A stretch of DNA of 64,000 bases, from positions 1 through 64,000 of IMG/VR virus record IMGVR_UViG_3300042559_002030; one strand, written 5' to 3'. The notes below the pieces were generated by a model. That model made no database searches. It had not been told where the DNA came from and saw nothing but the letters and a program-made list of their open reading frames with translations. This document shows, in pieces, positions 51,143-59,603 of this stretch. This DNA is from a virus. How positions within the stretch are numbered: position 1 is the stretch's first letter; each line of letters starts with the position of its first letter. The translations under genes and the position numbers were made by a program.

Positions 51143-52891
51143 CTAGTTTCCAGTTAATCTTTGTTCAATCTGTTCTCTCTCGGCATCACTCAGCAGGTCT
51201 GGATCATACTCACCAGTGTCTATCTTGGAGATGAGATAATCAATGTATGCTTCGTCGTGTGCGTAACGGTCACTGAGAGCTTTGTCTACTTCTATCCAGC
51301 CAAGGCCATTGAACTTGTACAGCACACTTGGCAGTCGGTCTACACGCAGATAGCTGTCGCCTTTGTTGGGAGCAGTAGGAAACGCAATGCCAAATCCTGA
51401 TTGTGTTTCATTGCCCAAATCAATATCTGGAACCAAGCTAGAATTGTATTCTGCTGCCAACCAAGGAAGTTGTGCCAGTTTTCCCATGTCAACTAGTCGT
51501 CGTTGAAATTTCAAAGTGTGGCCGGGGTGAGCTGCTTTCCATCGTCTGGCCGCGTCCTTTTCAACAGAATCCATCGAACTAAGTTCGACATCGTCATCCA
51601 TTGGGTCGTCGCTGCTGATAATTGTTGTTGGTGGCTGCACTTCTGGCTCAACCACTGTTTCCGGTTGCACAAACAATTTGTAAGAACGGTACTCTGAGGG
51701 CAATGGCTGGGTAAAATCAAGTTCTAGTTGATCATCCCACAATGGGCCGTCTAGTACATCACACGCCTTGTTGGGGCAAAATAGCCCGATGCCCGGTGCA
51801 TTTACTAAATCAGTGCCGCACTTGTGACAAGGGATAGTATCTTCTTCAATGATGTACTCTGTGGTCTGCGGTACAAAGTCATTGATGCTTGGATGTTTTG
51901 GCAGTGTAGTTGTTTCACCCGGTTTATACACCATTGGTGTAAGATTTTTAAAATGCACAAACGGCTGGTCCAGATAAGGGTGTTGCTGTGCTAGTGTTTT
52001 TTTAATCTGTTCAACCTGATGGCCGGTCAACGCGCCGTCGTCGGCTTCATACTTGGGCTCGGCCACTCTGCCGAGATCCTGCATTGTTTCTGTTAACTCT
52101 TGCTCAATCCTTTTGTGGGCGTCTTCATCCGTTTCTTCACGATTCCATTTTATACTTTGTTGAGCAGCAAGAATTAACATCAGCGCCAGAGGATCAAACA
52201 CTGCAACAATAATAATAATCACCCATGTCACTGCTTTTTCCAACAAATTGGCGTCGGGATTATCACCATAGATAAATGCCGCAATGTATTTTATTGGTCC
52301 AACCTCGGCTTCAACTTTACGGACCTCAGCGGCAATAGGCGCACGGGCATCGTTAAGTTCCGCAATAGACTTTTGCGACTGCGATATTTCAGCTTGAAGG
52401 CGAGCACGTTCTTTCTGCTGGGCTCGACGCAGAGCCACAGCTTTGTCGGCACCCGTTTCTGATGTTGAGCGGCCCAGTACTTGGTCCACTCCTTCATCCA
52501 TCTGTTTAAGTGCCTTACGGTTTGCTTCAATATTCTCTTTTTCGGTTTTGATTTTTTCATCATATATTGCAATCTTACTGGTAACATCGCCCGACACCAG
52601 ACTTTGATCGCTGTGTGCCTTGCTCAAAAAGCCAAAAATGCCCATGCTGGTCAACAACATGAGGAATACCAGTGCTGGAACCAGATACAGTTTATAAGTT
52701 ATACTGGCACGGTGCCAATTTAATTTCAACCAAATTGCGGCTGTGATTTTGCCTACTCCAAGTGCAACACCCATAATAACCACCGGCCAAAAAGCTGCGG
52801 AAAAAATAGAAGTCAGGCCTATAATGCTATAGAACTCTGCCACTGCACTGATGACCAGTGCAACAAATAATGTAAAGTATCCGAATATCAT
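51143..52891 (-). CDS. Large membrane protein with coiled coil and zinc ribbon
   Basis: 582 residues. Hydrophobic segments near 4-22, 30-52, 70-92 and 222-247; a coiled coil of about 100 residues between the third and fourth; then a zinc ribbon (CHKCG...CPNKAC) and a conserved C-terminal domain (YKFNGLGWIEVDKALSDR). I recognise the C-terminal block from T4-like cyanophages. ATG 52891 lies 6 nt after a late -10 motif, so the mRNA may be leaderless. Function unknown. Confidence 0.65.
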   Translation of the reverse strand: MIFGYFTLFVALVISAVAEFYSIIGLTSIFSAAFWPVVIMGVALGVGKITAAIWLKLNWHRASITYKLYLVPALVFLMLLTSMGIFGFLSKAHSDQSLVSGDVTSKIAIYDEKIKTEKENIEANRKALKQMDEGVDQVLGRSTSETGADKAVALRRAQQKERARLQAEISQSQKSIAELNDARAPIAAEVRKVEAEVGPIKYIAAFIYGDNPDANLLEKAVTWVIIIIVAVFDPLALMLILAAQQSIKWNREETDEDAHKRIEQELTETMQDLGRVAEPKYEADDGALTGHQVEQIKKTLAQQHPYLDQPFVHFKNLTPMVYKPGETTTLPKHPSINDFVPQTTEYIIEEDTIPCHKCGTDLVNAPGIGLFCPNKACDVLDGPLWDDQLELDFTQPLPSEYRSYKLFVQPETVVEPEVQPPTTIISSDDPMDDDVELSSMDSVEKDAARRWKAAHPGHTLKFQRRLVDMGKLAQLPWLAAEYNSSLVPDIDLGNETQSGFGIAFPTAPNKGDSYLRVDRLPSVLYKFNGLGWIEVDKALSDRYAHDEAYIDYLISKIDTGEYDPDLLSDAEREQIEQRLTGN

Positions 52892-52897
52892 AATGTG

Positions 52898-52905
52898 TAT
52901 TTATA
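52898..52905 (-). promoter_or_regulatory. T4-type late promoter
   Basis: TATAAATA, perfect, six bases before ATG 52891. No matching -35, as expected for T4 late promoters. Confidence 0.6.
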
Positions 52906-52909
52906 GGGT

Positions 52910-53308
52910 TTAGTACCAGCGCTGATGAGCTTCAGCCACCCACTCTTTACCACCGCGATTCATAATTTCCCATTCAACACTGGCAGGGATTTTTACAATT
53001 TTTAAGTCGGCATACGGACCATTGGCTTTTTTCCCCAATCTTTTTACCACAGATACCAGCACAGGATCGTCTCTTTTCAAGTCAGTTGACAACCACTCAT
53101 CTCCGTCGACCATCAGTTGCGGTCCCAGTCTTGTGGTTTCATCGCGACTTGTTCGATCCTGTTGGGTATAGTCAATCATGGCCAGTTTAAGATACAACAG
53201 GTCAGCATCATGACTCAGCCCAAACCCACCATGACATCTGTTAATGACTATTTCTCGTATGCCTTTGAGATGTCGAATCAGATCATCGTGGGATTGATCG
53301 TCGCTCAT
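52910..53308 (-). CDS. Conserved phage protein with CHGGFGLS motif
   Basis: 132 residues. REIVINRCHGGFGLSHDADL is a conserved segment of many T4-like phage proteins, function unknown. C-terminal half resembles a small alpha/beta domain. TAATG overlap with the upstream gene. Confidence 0.7.
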   Translation of the reverse strand: MSDDQSHDDLIRHLKGIREIVINRCHGGFGLSHDADLLYLKLAMIDYTQQDRTSRDETTRLGPQLMVDGDEWLSTDLKRDDPVLVSVVKRLGKKANGPYADLKIVKIPASVEWEIMNRGGKEWVAEAHQRWY

Positions 53309-53766
53309 TAGTCAAATTTGTATTCGTAATTTACCGATGTTGAATTGACCTGTAGTACACCAGCGCCGTTGCTGAGATGAAATCGGCGTGCCATGTCGGT
53401 CATTGGACTCAGTGTGACAAATCTTTTGACATCGGGCATTGTGTTTCTGATCAATTCAGCCACACCCAACACAATTGTTCTACCTGAACCAGGCCGGTAA
53501 CTCCACACAGTATAGAATATTGCATTGGTGCCTCGGGCGCTGTGTTCGTCTGTTGGCGTGGAATATTTTTCTAATTCACCTTCGTCAATGGGTATTTCGT
53601 TGCAGAATGCCACACATATCATTGCAGTAACTTCGTTGGTTTCATCATCTTCCAACACATAGACTTCGCGATTGGGTTCTACACGCCAAAAGGTCGGCAG
53701 ATGAGGACGAACAGGGTCGTCTTTAATGAAATTCAAATAATAGTCTGTCCTTACATTTTTTATCAC
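53308..53766 (-). CDS. GNAT acetyltransferase-like phage protein
   Basis: 152 residues from GTG 53766 with AAGGG 8 nt ahead. EVYVLEDDETNEVTAMICVA (strand pair), YTVWSYRPGSGRTIV and the C-terminal LSPMTDMARRFHLSNGA follow GNAT topology; PGSGR could be the acetyl-CoA pyrophosphate loop. Substrate unknown. First gene after a perfect sigma70 promoter. Confidence 0.6.
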   Translation of the reverse strand: MIKNVRTDYYLNFIKDDPVRPHLPTFWRVEPNREVYVLEDDETNEVTAMICVAFCNEIPIDEGELEKYSTPTDEHSARGTNAIFYTVWSYRPGSGRTIVLGVAELIRNTMPDVKRFVTLSPMTDMARRFHLSNGAGVLQVNSTSVNYEYKFD

Positions 53767-53801
53767 AATAAACCCTTGACATTTGTATGTTATGCATAGC
53801 G

Positions 53802-53830
53802 ATTATAACAGTAGCAACCAGTGTTGTCAA
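53802..53830 (-). promoter_or_regulatory. Consensus sigma70 promoter
   Basis: TTGACA, 17-bp spacer, TATAAT, a perfect consensus, about 36 nt before GTG 53766. Begins the 52910-53766 unit. Confidence 0.85.
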
Positions 53831-53833
53831 GTT

Positions 53834-54511
53834 TTACTCAGGTTTATTTGCCAGTCCGCGCCATTCTTTGACAGGCTCGCCCCACTGCTTGCCATTCCAC
53901 TCTACCATGGTAGGAAACGGCCACATAGGTGCTGCCTCAGTAATTGCTTGATAATTGCCTTTATGTACAGGCTTGACATCTGCTGTAAACCAGTCGGTAA
54001 CAGCAGGTTCATCTGGATCTGGCATGGCGGCAATCAGCTGGTCCAACTCTGCCAGCAACTGTTGTTCAGTTTGAGCTTGAGTACCCGCAGCGTTACCTAG
54101 GAATACTTCACCAGTGTCTTCGTTGGTTAATTCCAACGGACCATGGTACCAATACTCAGTATCGTCATTGCTCCAGCCCAGAGCTTCCACGCCATCGTAG
54201 CCATCATCTTCCCAGGCTTGTTCAAACGCTGCCACATCCTCTTCAGTGGCGTCGCGGCCTGCGTCAATATCTAGCCAGCAACCGTCGGTCATTTCATAAA
54301 GTTCCCATGACTCGTCGTTGTCAATGCAACCAAGTTCATAGCCGTCTTCATTTGCAAGTTCTGAATCTGTAAGCGGACGCTCATCTGATTCTACTGTGAA
54401 CGTGCCCCAGCGCCAGCCTTGTTCAACAACAATAGTTTTGCTGCCATTGTAGAAAAACATTGTCTCTACTGCTGATTTTTTGTACTGTGGTGATAGTTTC
54501 CAGGTGGCCAT
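53834..54511 (-). CDS. Acidic conserved phage protein
   Basis: 225 residues: MATWKLSPQYKKSAVE then Trp/Asp/Glu-rich sequence (WEDDGYDGVEALGWS). Strongly acidic overall, possibly a DNA mimic or inhibitor, though that is speculation. Family known from aquatic T4-like phages. AAGGACAA precedes the ATG. Last gene of the long ligase operon. Confidence 0.65.
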   Translation of the reverse strand: MATWKLSPQYKKSAVETMFFYNGSKTIVVEQGWRWGTFTVESDERPLTDSELANEDGYELGCIDNDESWELYEMTDGCWLDIDAGRDATEEDVAAFEQAWEDDGYDGVEALGWSNDDTEYWYHGPLELTNEDTGEVFLGNAAGTQAQTEQQLLAELDQLIAAMPDPDEPAVTDWFTADVKPVHKGNYQAITEAAPMWPFPTMVEWNGKQWGEPVKEWRGLANKPE

Positions 54512-54521
54512 GTTGTTGTCC

Positions 54522-54734
54522 TTAAACGTCTAGGTCCATTTCGCCGGCTTCTTTCACAAGAATCAGTACCTCATCTAGTGTGTTGCACAGGATCTTGGCA
54601 GTAACATAGTCGCCTTTTTTGTTGCGACCGCCTGCTTCTATCATGAAGCCGTTGTCGTAACGATACACAGTGTATGATTCATTTATCTTGGTCAGCTTGT
54701 CGCTGATTTTTGATACTGTTGCTTTAGTTGCCAT
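54522..54734 (-). CDS. Small beta-rich phage protein
   Basis: 70 residues from ATG 54734 (AAGGAGAG ahead): MATKATVSKISDKLTKIN, YTVYRYDNGFMIEAGG. Mixed beta structure, no domain recognised. Overlaps the upstream gene by 11 nt. Confidence 0.65.
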   Translation of the reverse strand: MATKATVSKISDKLTKINESYTVYRYDNGFMIEAGGRNKKGDYVTAKILCNTLDEVLILVKEAGEMDLDV

Positions 54735-55188
54735 TTTTTCTCTCCTTAGTAAGTTCACATGTTAACATAAATTTCTCCCATGCGTCAACCACTGCGGGAT
54801 GACTCATCAGTTTGTCAGCTTCGGCCTGCATGGCCTTGACACCTGCTTCGGCCAAATCTCTGGCACTGGCATGCTGTAATGTACACAATTCATCACCAAA
54901 CTCCTTGGCTAATTTTTGCCAGGCCTTGAGTTGACCCGGAGTGATGGGAGTTTTTTGTGGCCGCATTTCACTGGCCTTGTGTAGGGCCTGACAGATGGCA
55001 TCTTCAGCCAGCCGTCCAGCGGCAATCATGGCCGCATGGTTAGGTTCCACATTAAACCTACGGGATTGTCCCCCGGGGTATACGCAGACAAGGTGACTAC
55101 CTCGATGGAAACTATCCAAAAGATTGCTATCATACTCAGCCACAGGCCGATACCGCCGTCCAATTTTTTCATAATACACCTTTTTCAT
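54724..55188 (-). CDS. Phage protein, unknown
   Basis: 154 residues from ATG 55188 (ATGA overlap with the upstream gene): MKKVYYEKIGRRYRPVAEYD, then GSHLVCVYPGGQSRRFNVEP and a helical part. Similar N-termini occur in other T4-like phages. Alpha/beta; no catalytic motif recognised. Confidence 0.65.
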   Translation of the reverse strand: MKKVYYEKIGRRYRPVAEYDSNLLDSFHRGSHLVCVYPGGQSRRFNVEPNHAAMIAAGRLAEDAICQALHKASEMRPQKTPITPGQLKAWQKLAKEFGDELCTLQHASARDLAEAGVKAMQAEADKLMSHPAVVDAWEKFMLTCELTKERKNGN

Positions 55189-55625
55189 TGATAATCTCGA
55201 TCCAACTTTGTGTTGGTTAATCCGGCCAGCATCTGAAACCGATCCCATGCGTCTTTTACTGCGGGGCGTGATTCCAGTTCAGAATCAGGCAGCACTGCTT
55301 CCAACCAAAATTCACCACGCCGACTCGGATTTGCGCCAAATTTGCGTGGCTGGTGCAGCTTGCCCAACTTCCATAAGCCTACGCTCACACTACGGAAAAG
55401 ATCTTCGTCAGTTTGACCAGCCCACTCTGGAGCACTACGACTAAAGCCCGTAATAGAATCAAATCTAGGCGAGCCGCCGCCGTAGGCCGACCACATGTTT
55501 GCCCATTGCTCGTCGTCATTGGGATCAAAATCTGTACGAGCAATGATAACCAGCACATCGTCAATGTCCACACGACCTTCCGCAATGTCTCGAACACATC
55601 GGCTGTAACTGAGTCCAATTTTCAT
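55185..55625 (-). CDS. Conserved phage protein, unknown
   Basis: 146 residues: MKIGLSYSRCVRDIAEGRVD and VLVIIARTDFDPNDDEQW form a conserved family core in T4-like phages. Acidic/aromatic, no domain. GGTGGCTAA ahead of the ATG. Confidence 0.7.
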   Translation of the reverse strand: MKIGLSYSRCVRDIAEGRVDIDDVLVIIARTDFDPNDDEQWANMWSAYGGGSPRFDSITGFSRSAPEWAGQTDEDLFRSVSVGLWKLGKLHQPRKFGANPSRRGEFWLEAVLPDSELESRPAVKDAWDRFQMLAGLTNTKLDRDYQ

Positions 55626-55820
55626 TTAGCCACCAAAATGTTTGATCACAGCATCCAAGTGATGGATCATGATTGTGTTTCCGCTTACATCTTCAGGATG
55701 CAGGTATTCGCCTTTTTTGAAGTCGGCCAGTTCTTTTTTGAGATACTTGCGCTGTTCTTTCAGTGTGAGCACTGTGATGCGGTCTGCTGTTTCAAAATCA
55801 ATTTCAAGTTTCTTGTTCAT
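55626..55820 (-). CDS. Small helical phage protein
   Basis: 64 residues, mostly helix (ADRITVLTLKEQRKYLKKEL), ending KHFGG-stop whose bases provide GGTGGCTAA for the next start, echoing the HFG-type tails at 19-23 kb. TTGGAATA precedes the ATG. Confidence 0.6.
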   Translation of the reverse strand: MNKKLEIDFETADRITVLTLKEQRKYLKKELADFKKGEYLHPEDVSGNTIMIHHLDAVIKHFGG

Positions 55821-55836
55821 ATGTTATTCCAAGTGC

Positions 55837-56388
55837 TTAATCGTTGTACAACTGACCAAATCTTTCTGGGTTCGCGTCGCGGAGTTGAATGGCCTCGGTC
55901 AAGGCCTGCACCACCAATTCGTTGAATGTGATATCACGCTCGTGTGCCAGTTTCATGTACTTCAACAGATCTTCATCTGAAAAGTCAACTGTAATCTGTA
56001 CTCGTGTGTCATAATCCTCACCGGCGCGAATGGCCAGGCACTTTTGAATAAAGTCGTCTGCCACTTCCAAATCCACATAGTCAACATTGTCCCAGGCTTG
56101 ATTAGCCGGCACATTTCTAGACTTGGCTTCGTTATGATACTGCTCTGCATAGTCTGGATTGATCATTCGGTAAGCACGATTGTTGGTGTAGTCGTATGCC
56201 GACACTTGATGCGCTGTTTGTGCAGATTCAGTACTGAACACAATGCTGAAACTGTATCCGCCTTCGCCTTGAACACCGTTCCACGAATCTAGTGTATAAG
56301 CATCGGGACCGTAGCATGACCAGCCGTATGCACTGCCTTCGGTGATCTTATAGTCGACCAATTCCATCCATTCTTTCATTGAAATCAT
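55837..56388 (-). CDS. Phage protein with ribbon-helix-helix-like C-terminus
   Basis: 183 residues. N-terminal two-thirds is soluble and aromatic (SAYGWSCYGPDAYTLDSW). C-terminal ITVDFSDEDLLKYMKLAHERD with following FNELVVQALTEAI looks like a ribbon-helix-helix unit. Possible DNA binding or protein dimerisation. ATGA overlap. Confidence 0.6.
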   Translation of the reverse strand: MISMKEWMELVDYKITEGSAYGWSCYGPDAYTLDSWNGVQGEGGYSFSIVFSTESAQTAHQVSAYDYTNNRAYRMINPDYAEQYHNEAKSRNVPANQAWDNVDYVDLEVADDFIQKCLAIRAGEDYDTRVQITVDFSDEDLLKYMKLAHERDITFNELVVQALTEAIQLRDANPERFGQLYND

Positions 56389-56558
56389 TTGAACATCCTA
56401 GCATCTAAAATTATTGCAGCGCCCAAGACTAACCATAATATCCCAGGCCAAACACTGCCACCGGCAATTGCGGCAATGCCAGCTCCTAAGTTAACACCAC
56501 CGACAGTGTATCCAATCGTCTTACGGTGCCGACCAAACCATTCCATAAATTTTTCCAT
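56385..56558 (-). CDS. 57-residue membrane protein
   Basis: ATG 56558 to TGA 56385: MEKFMEWFGRHRKTIGYTVG, then two hydrophobic stretches (GVNLGAGIAAIAGG, WPGILWLVLGAAIIL). AAGGAATT precedes the ATG. Overlaps the 55837 gene start as ATGA. Unknown. Confidence 0.6.
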   Translation of the reverse strand: MEKFMEWFGRHRKTIGYTVGGVNLGAGIAAIAGGSVWPGILWLVLGAAIILDARMFK

Positions 56559-56576
56559 TTTCAATTCCTTGTTAGA

Positions 56577-56678
56577 TTAATTTTTTGTTTGTTTGCCAAA
56601 AAATATAAAAATTGCTGCCAACCCCAGGGCCAGCGGCAGGTTAACAAATGCCAAGATCAATACCAGTAGCCAATGCAT
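56577..56678 (-). CDS. 33-residue membrane peptide
   Basis: ATG 56678 to TAA 56577, TAATG overlap with the ligase stop; GGAG 8 nt upstream. WLLVLILAFVNLPLALGLAA is one membrane helix, then a basic end. Unknown. Confidence 0.55.
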   Translation of the reverse strand: MHWLLVLILAFVNLPLALGLAAIFIFFGKQTKN

Positions 56679-58054
56679 TACAGTTTCTCCCCGGCTTCAA
56701 ATCCACGGAACCGAACATGCCTAGGGAATCTCAAACTGTATGATCCGTCTTGATTTTGAGTAACTGCATCAGCTTGGATTTCGCCAATGACACCAAGTAA
56801 CTGATCCCGGGCAGCCCAAAACTCATCACGATCATTATCACTATAGCCAGTACCAACATTAACCCGAATATTTCGTTCATTATCAACTCCTTCGTAAATT
56901 ATAGCACCCAACCGGCCTGCATTGCGACCAGTTCCTTCTTCAAAACCCACAATGGTCAAATCCACTGTGATGGTGGGTTTCCATTTCATCCAGTGATCAC
57001 TGCGTTTGCATTCGTACGGAGCATCGAGATTTTTAATCATGATGCCTTCATATCCTTGCTCAACTGACGCTTCAGCAAACCTGCGCATAACATCATGTCC
57101 TTCCGCAGTGTCCAGGTTCACATCCATACCCGGCATGATACGCAAACAATCGGTTTCGTCCAACACCGTTTTTGCACTTTCTAGCCATGCTATACGTTTG
57201 TGCTGTTGCAAGTTGCAATGGCCTTCTTTGAGTGCATCCAATGGAATGATATCAAAAATGTGATAAACCATACCAGTTGTTTTGGCATTGCTTTTGCGTT
57301 GTGCCTGTTTCATCAAGGCTTGGAAATTCTCACCTACAATTTCACCATCCAACACAAAGTGTCCACCTGTGCCTCGACCGTGTTGGAATGCCCGACGGTT
57401 GTCCAAGATAGCCTCAGCAATCTGCGGAAAGTTTTCAAACTCCTTGCCATTGCGGCTGTACAACACACAGCTATTGCCCGACACCACTGCAATCACACGC
57501 ACACCGTCCAATTTGACTTCCAGGCGTTTGATGCCCTTCATCTTCTTGGGGTGGTCGGTGGAGTCCTGTGCCAGCTGACAAGTAAAGGTAGGGATCTTCC
57601 ATTCTGTTCGGCCCACAACTTTGTTGATGGTCTTTTCACTGATGCCGCATCGCAGGTCTTTGATCAGCACTCGACGACACAACATGTTCCATTCGGCACT
57701 GTCAAACTCTTGGCTCACGGCCGCAATACGATCACGAGCTTCGTGTCCGGTCAAGCTACGAGTGCGCAGTGCTTCACACAAGGCCCAGAACACAGGCCAG
57801 TTGTTGGGTTGGTTCTCAAGTCCAGTAGTCTCGGGTATTTGTTTGACGCCGAACACATAGAAAGGGTTGTAGGCCTGATAGCAGTTGAACAAAAAGCATT
57901 GAGCACTGGCGCTGCCAAGTTGTGAGGCCACATAGGCTTTTTCGATCACAGATTCTTTGTGTAATCTACTGTCGCTGCTTTCAAGATCTCGAATCCAGTC
58001 TGCTGCCAACTTGATCCCTTCAAATTCTTTTGTGCTAAAATCTATTTTGTTCAT
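56678..58054 (-). CDS. ATP-dependent DNA ligase (T4 gp30-like)
   Basis: 458 residues from ATG 58054, one base after the upstream stop. EVKLDGVR is motif I with the nucleotidyl Lys, LYSRNGKEFENFP motif III, FVLDGEIVG motif IIIa-like, EGIMIKNLD motif IV and DHWMKWKPT motif V. N-terminal helical domain resembles T4 ligase. Seals nicks in replication and repair. An upstream TTG exists but overlaps the preceding gene. Confidence 0.9.
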   Translation of the reverse strand: MNKIDFSTKEFEGIKLAADWIRDLESSDSRLHKESVIEKAYVASQLGSASAQCFLFNCYQAYNPFYVFGVKQIPETTGLENQPNNWPVFWALCEALRTRSLTGHEARDRIAAVSQEFDSAEWNMLCRRVLIKDLRCGISEKTINKVVGRTEWKIPTFTCQLAQDSTDHPKKMKGIKRLEVKLDGVRVIAVVSGNSCVLYSRNGKEFENFPQIAEAILDNRRAFQHGRGTGGHFVLDGEIVGENFQALMKQAQRKSNAKTTGMVYHIFDIIPLDALKEGHCNLQQHKRIAWLESAKTVLDETDCLRIMPGMDVNLDTAEGHDVMRRFAEASVEQGYEGIMIKNLDAPYECKRSDHWMKWKPTITVDLTIVGFEEGTGRNAGRLGAIIYEGVDNERNIRVNVGTGYSDNDRDEFWAARDQLLGVIGEIQADAVTQNQDGSYSLRFPRHVRFRGFEAGEKL

Positions 58055-58055
58055 G

Positions 58056-58220
58056 TTATTTACTGTTGCGTTGCTGATGTTTATACTCTCGTTTAAGCCA
58101 ATATTTGTATCGGTTAAAATACTCTTGTTGGCTGACAACAGGCTCTCGATGGGCCTGATGTTCTTCGCGATTTTCCATCCACATCTGTGTTAACCACAGA
58201 CGAAAAGTTGATTGTTTCAT
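58056..58220 (-). CDS. 54-residue basic conserved phage protein
   Basis: ATG 58220 to TAA 58056: MKQSTFRLWLTQMWMENREE, then YFNRYKYWLKREYKHQQRN. A very common small protein family in T4-like phages, basic and aromatic, function unknown. Stop lies one base before the ligase ATG. Confidence 0.65.
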   Translation of the reverse strand: MKQSTFRLWLTQMWMENREEHQAHREPVVSQQEYFNRYKYWLKREYKHQQRNSK

Positions 58221-58236
58221 TTGCAAGCACAGTCAA

Positions 58237-58512
58237 TTATACTGTTTCCAACATGGCAGCCGGAACATTGTATCGAACACCAACATCGGTGTCGACCAGA
58301 ATATTCTTCAGCTTGACCTTGTTGACTGTTCCGGTATAGGTCACACCAGTTTTACGATTGTGAAACTTGACGCGAGTACCAATCACAAAGGATCCAGTGT
58401 TGCGGCGAGTGAGTTGACTACGAGCAAATCGCACTGCGTCTACAATGCTGGTCAGCTGATCGTTGGTAAATGGGCCTTGAATGATGGCAGTGTTGATTTC
58501 TTGGATATTCAT
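58237..58512 (-). CDS. Small KOW/SH3-like phage protein
   Basis: 91 residues from ATG 58512 with AAGGAGTA ahead. MNIQEINTAIIQGPFTNDQL is helical; GTRVKFHNRKTGVTYTGTVN forms a beta-barrel like KOW/SH3 folds; ends VRYNVPAAMLETV. A known conserved phage family, possibly nucleic-acid binding. Confidence 0.65.
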   Translation of the reverse strand: MNIQEINTAIIQGPFTNDQLTSIVDAVRFARSQLTRRNTGSFVIGTRVKFHNRKTGVTYTGTVNKVKLKNILVDTDVGVRYNVPAAMLETV

Positions 58513-58522
58513 AACATACTCC

Positions 58523-58708
58523 TTAGTCAATTTGAATGTCGGCAATTTGGCCGTTGCGAAAAATAAAATACTCGTTGATCGCGCCATGGTAAGCCCAGAT
58601 GCAATCGTTGCCTTTGGTCAAGGTGTAACACTTGATGCCACGCTTTCGATAGTGCTCCTGCACCAGCATGACTTCAAACAGATTAAGATCAGGATGGATT
58701 GATATCAT
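58523..58708 (-). CDS. Small phage protein, unknown
   Basis: 61 residues, alpha/beta (LNLFEVMLVQEHYRKRG, IWAYHGAINEYFIF). Start overlaps the previous stop as ATGA. No domain recognised. Confidence 0.6.
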   Translation of the reverse strand: MISIHPDLNLFEVMLVQEHYRKRGIKCYTLTKGNDCIWAYHGAINEYFIFRNGQIADIQID

Positions 58709-58926
58709 GCTGCCGCCAGTACCGCCATCAAACTGTTGTTGATCATGTCCATCTCGTCGCGTTCCACATAGAAGTCTGTGGTTGGATCATAGTACTGACC
58801 TTGTTTGACATCATAGTAGAGCACACGACCCGAGAAGTTGAACGGACCTTCAAGTCCCGCCCGTGGACCGTATTTGACACGCATCAGGTCTGTCTCGAAT
58901 TTGTCTGCCAGTACCTTGTAGCCCAT
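58705..58926 (-). CDS. Small phage protein, operon start
   Basis: 73 residues from ATG 58926, with AAGGAGTTGATT ahead (a variant of the ribosome module). MGYKVLADKFETDLMRVKYG then FSGRVLYYDVKQGQYYDPT. Beta-rich. First gene of the 13-gene operon down to 53834. Confidence 0.65.
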   Translation of the reverse strand: MGYKVLADKFETDLMRVKYGPRAGLEGPFNFSGRVLYYDVKQGQYYDPTTDFYVERDEMDMINNSLMAVLAAA

Positions 58927-58956
58927 AATCAACTCCTTTTGTGTCTGTGTATGTAT

Positions 58957-58985
58957 ATTATAGCAGAATGGCAATTTTGGGTCAA
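58957..58985 (-). promoter_or_regulatory. Strong sigma70-like promoter of the ligase operon
   Basis: TTGACC, 17-bp spacer, TATAAT, 31 nt ahead of ATG 58926. Confidence 0.85.
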
Positions 58986-58991
58986 CCAAAA

Positions 58992-59216
58992 TTAGGCAAA
59001 CAATTCTCCGTACATTTCTTCGTACACTGCATCAAAGTCTTCGCGGATCCATTCGATGGCATATCCGCGCTGGGCATAGTCATCGGCCATGACCTGCAGG
59101 TAGTGCAGGGCCTGTGTGGCGCTCATATCGCGATCAGCCATCAGGCTTAGATTACTGCAATGAGCAAAATTGTTGCTGTCTCTGTGGGCACTAACTTGGA
59201 CAAATTGCTTGATCAT
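58992..59216 (-). CDS. Small acidic helical phage protein
   Basis: 74 residues: MIKQFVQVSAHRDSNNF then ALHYLQVMADDYAQRGYAI. AGGAG ahead of the ATG, own promoter at 59247-59275. Unknown. Confidence 0.65.
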   Translation of the reverse strand: MIKQFVQVSAHRDSNNFAHCSNLSLMADRDMSATQALHYLQVMADDYAQRGYAIEWIREDFDAVYEEMYGELFA

Positions 59217-59246
59217 CTCTGGCTCCTGTTTGCTGTTTATGCATTA

Positions 59247-59275
59247 ATTATAGCAGAATGGCAATTTTGAGTCAA
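59247..59275 (-). promoter_or_regulatory. Strong sigma70-like promoter
   Basis: TTGACT, 17-bp spacer, TATAAT. The TGA of the 59272-59505 gene is in the -35 box. Confidence 0.8.
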
Positions 59276-59505
59276 CCAAATGCTTTTACCAGCCCAGAAA
59301 AGCCAATGGCTACACTTACAAGATTCACAAACATTTGTGGTTTATTTGCAACACGAATAGTCCATGCTAGAAACAGTATTGTTCCCACAAAGAATGTAAG
59401 TATATTGTAGGGGTAAGCCTCCGGGCCCATGGCGTTCAGGCTATGCCCGGCCACTATGAATACAGCGCCGGCCCACTGCAAAATTTCGTTAACATCTAAT
59501 TTCAT
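59272..59505 (-). CDS. Membrane protein from a leaderless mRNA
   Basis: 77 residues from ATG 59505, six bases after the -10 box. Three hydrophobic stretches (LQWAGAVFIVAG, ILTFFVGTILFLAWTI, FVNLVSVAIGFSGLV) suggest three membrane helices in a very small protein. No ribosome site. Function unknown. Confidence 0.65.
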   Translation of the reverse strand: MKLDVNEILQWAGAVFIVAGHSLNAMGPEAYPYNILTFFVGTILFLAWTIRVANKPQMFVNLVSVAIGFSGLVKAFG

Positions 59506-59511
59506 AACTGT

Positions 59512-59540
59512 ATTATAGCAGAATGGCGATTTTGGGTCAA
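59512..59540 (-). promoter_or_regulatory. Sigma70-like promoter producing a leaderless transcript
   Basis: TTGACC, 17-bp spacer, TATAAT, then ACAGTT and ATG 59505. Confidence 0.8.
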
Positions 59541-59552
59541 CCGTTTTATGCC

Positions 59553-59582
59553 ACAAAAAAACCCCTGATTTTGGGGTAATTT
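59553..59582 (-). terminator. Rho-independent terminator
   Basis: Stem ACCCC / GGGGT with a 7-base loop, followed by seven T on the minus strand, 20 nt after the end of the 59604-61553 gene. Confidence 0.8.
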
Positions 59583-59603
59583 TTGTTGTTTTTTAGCAAC
59601 AGA

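Noticed and set aside
57200-57925. Plus-strand frame of 241 codons opposite the DNA ligase
   Set aside because: Shadow of the ligase gene, whose motifs are complete.
58236-58241. TATAAT ahead of the 58056-58220 gene
   Set aside because: No -35 box at a suitable distance and no extended -10; it lies at the end of an upstream gene in an operon.
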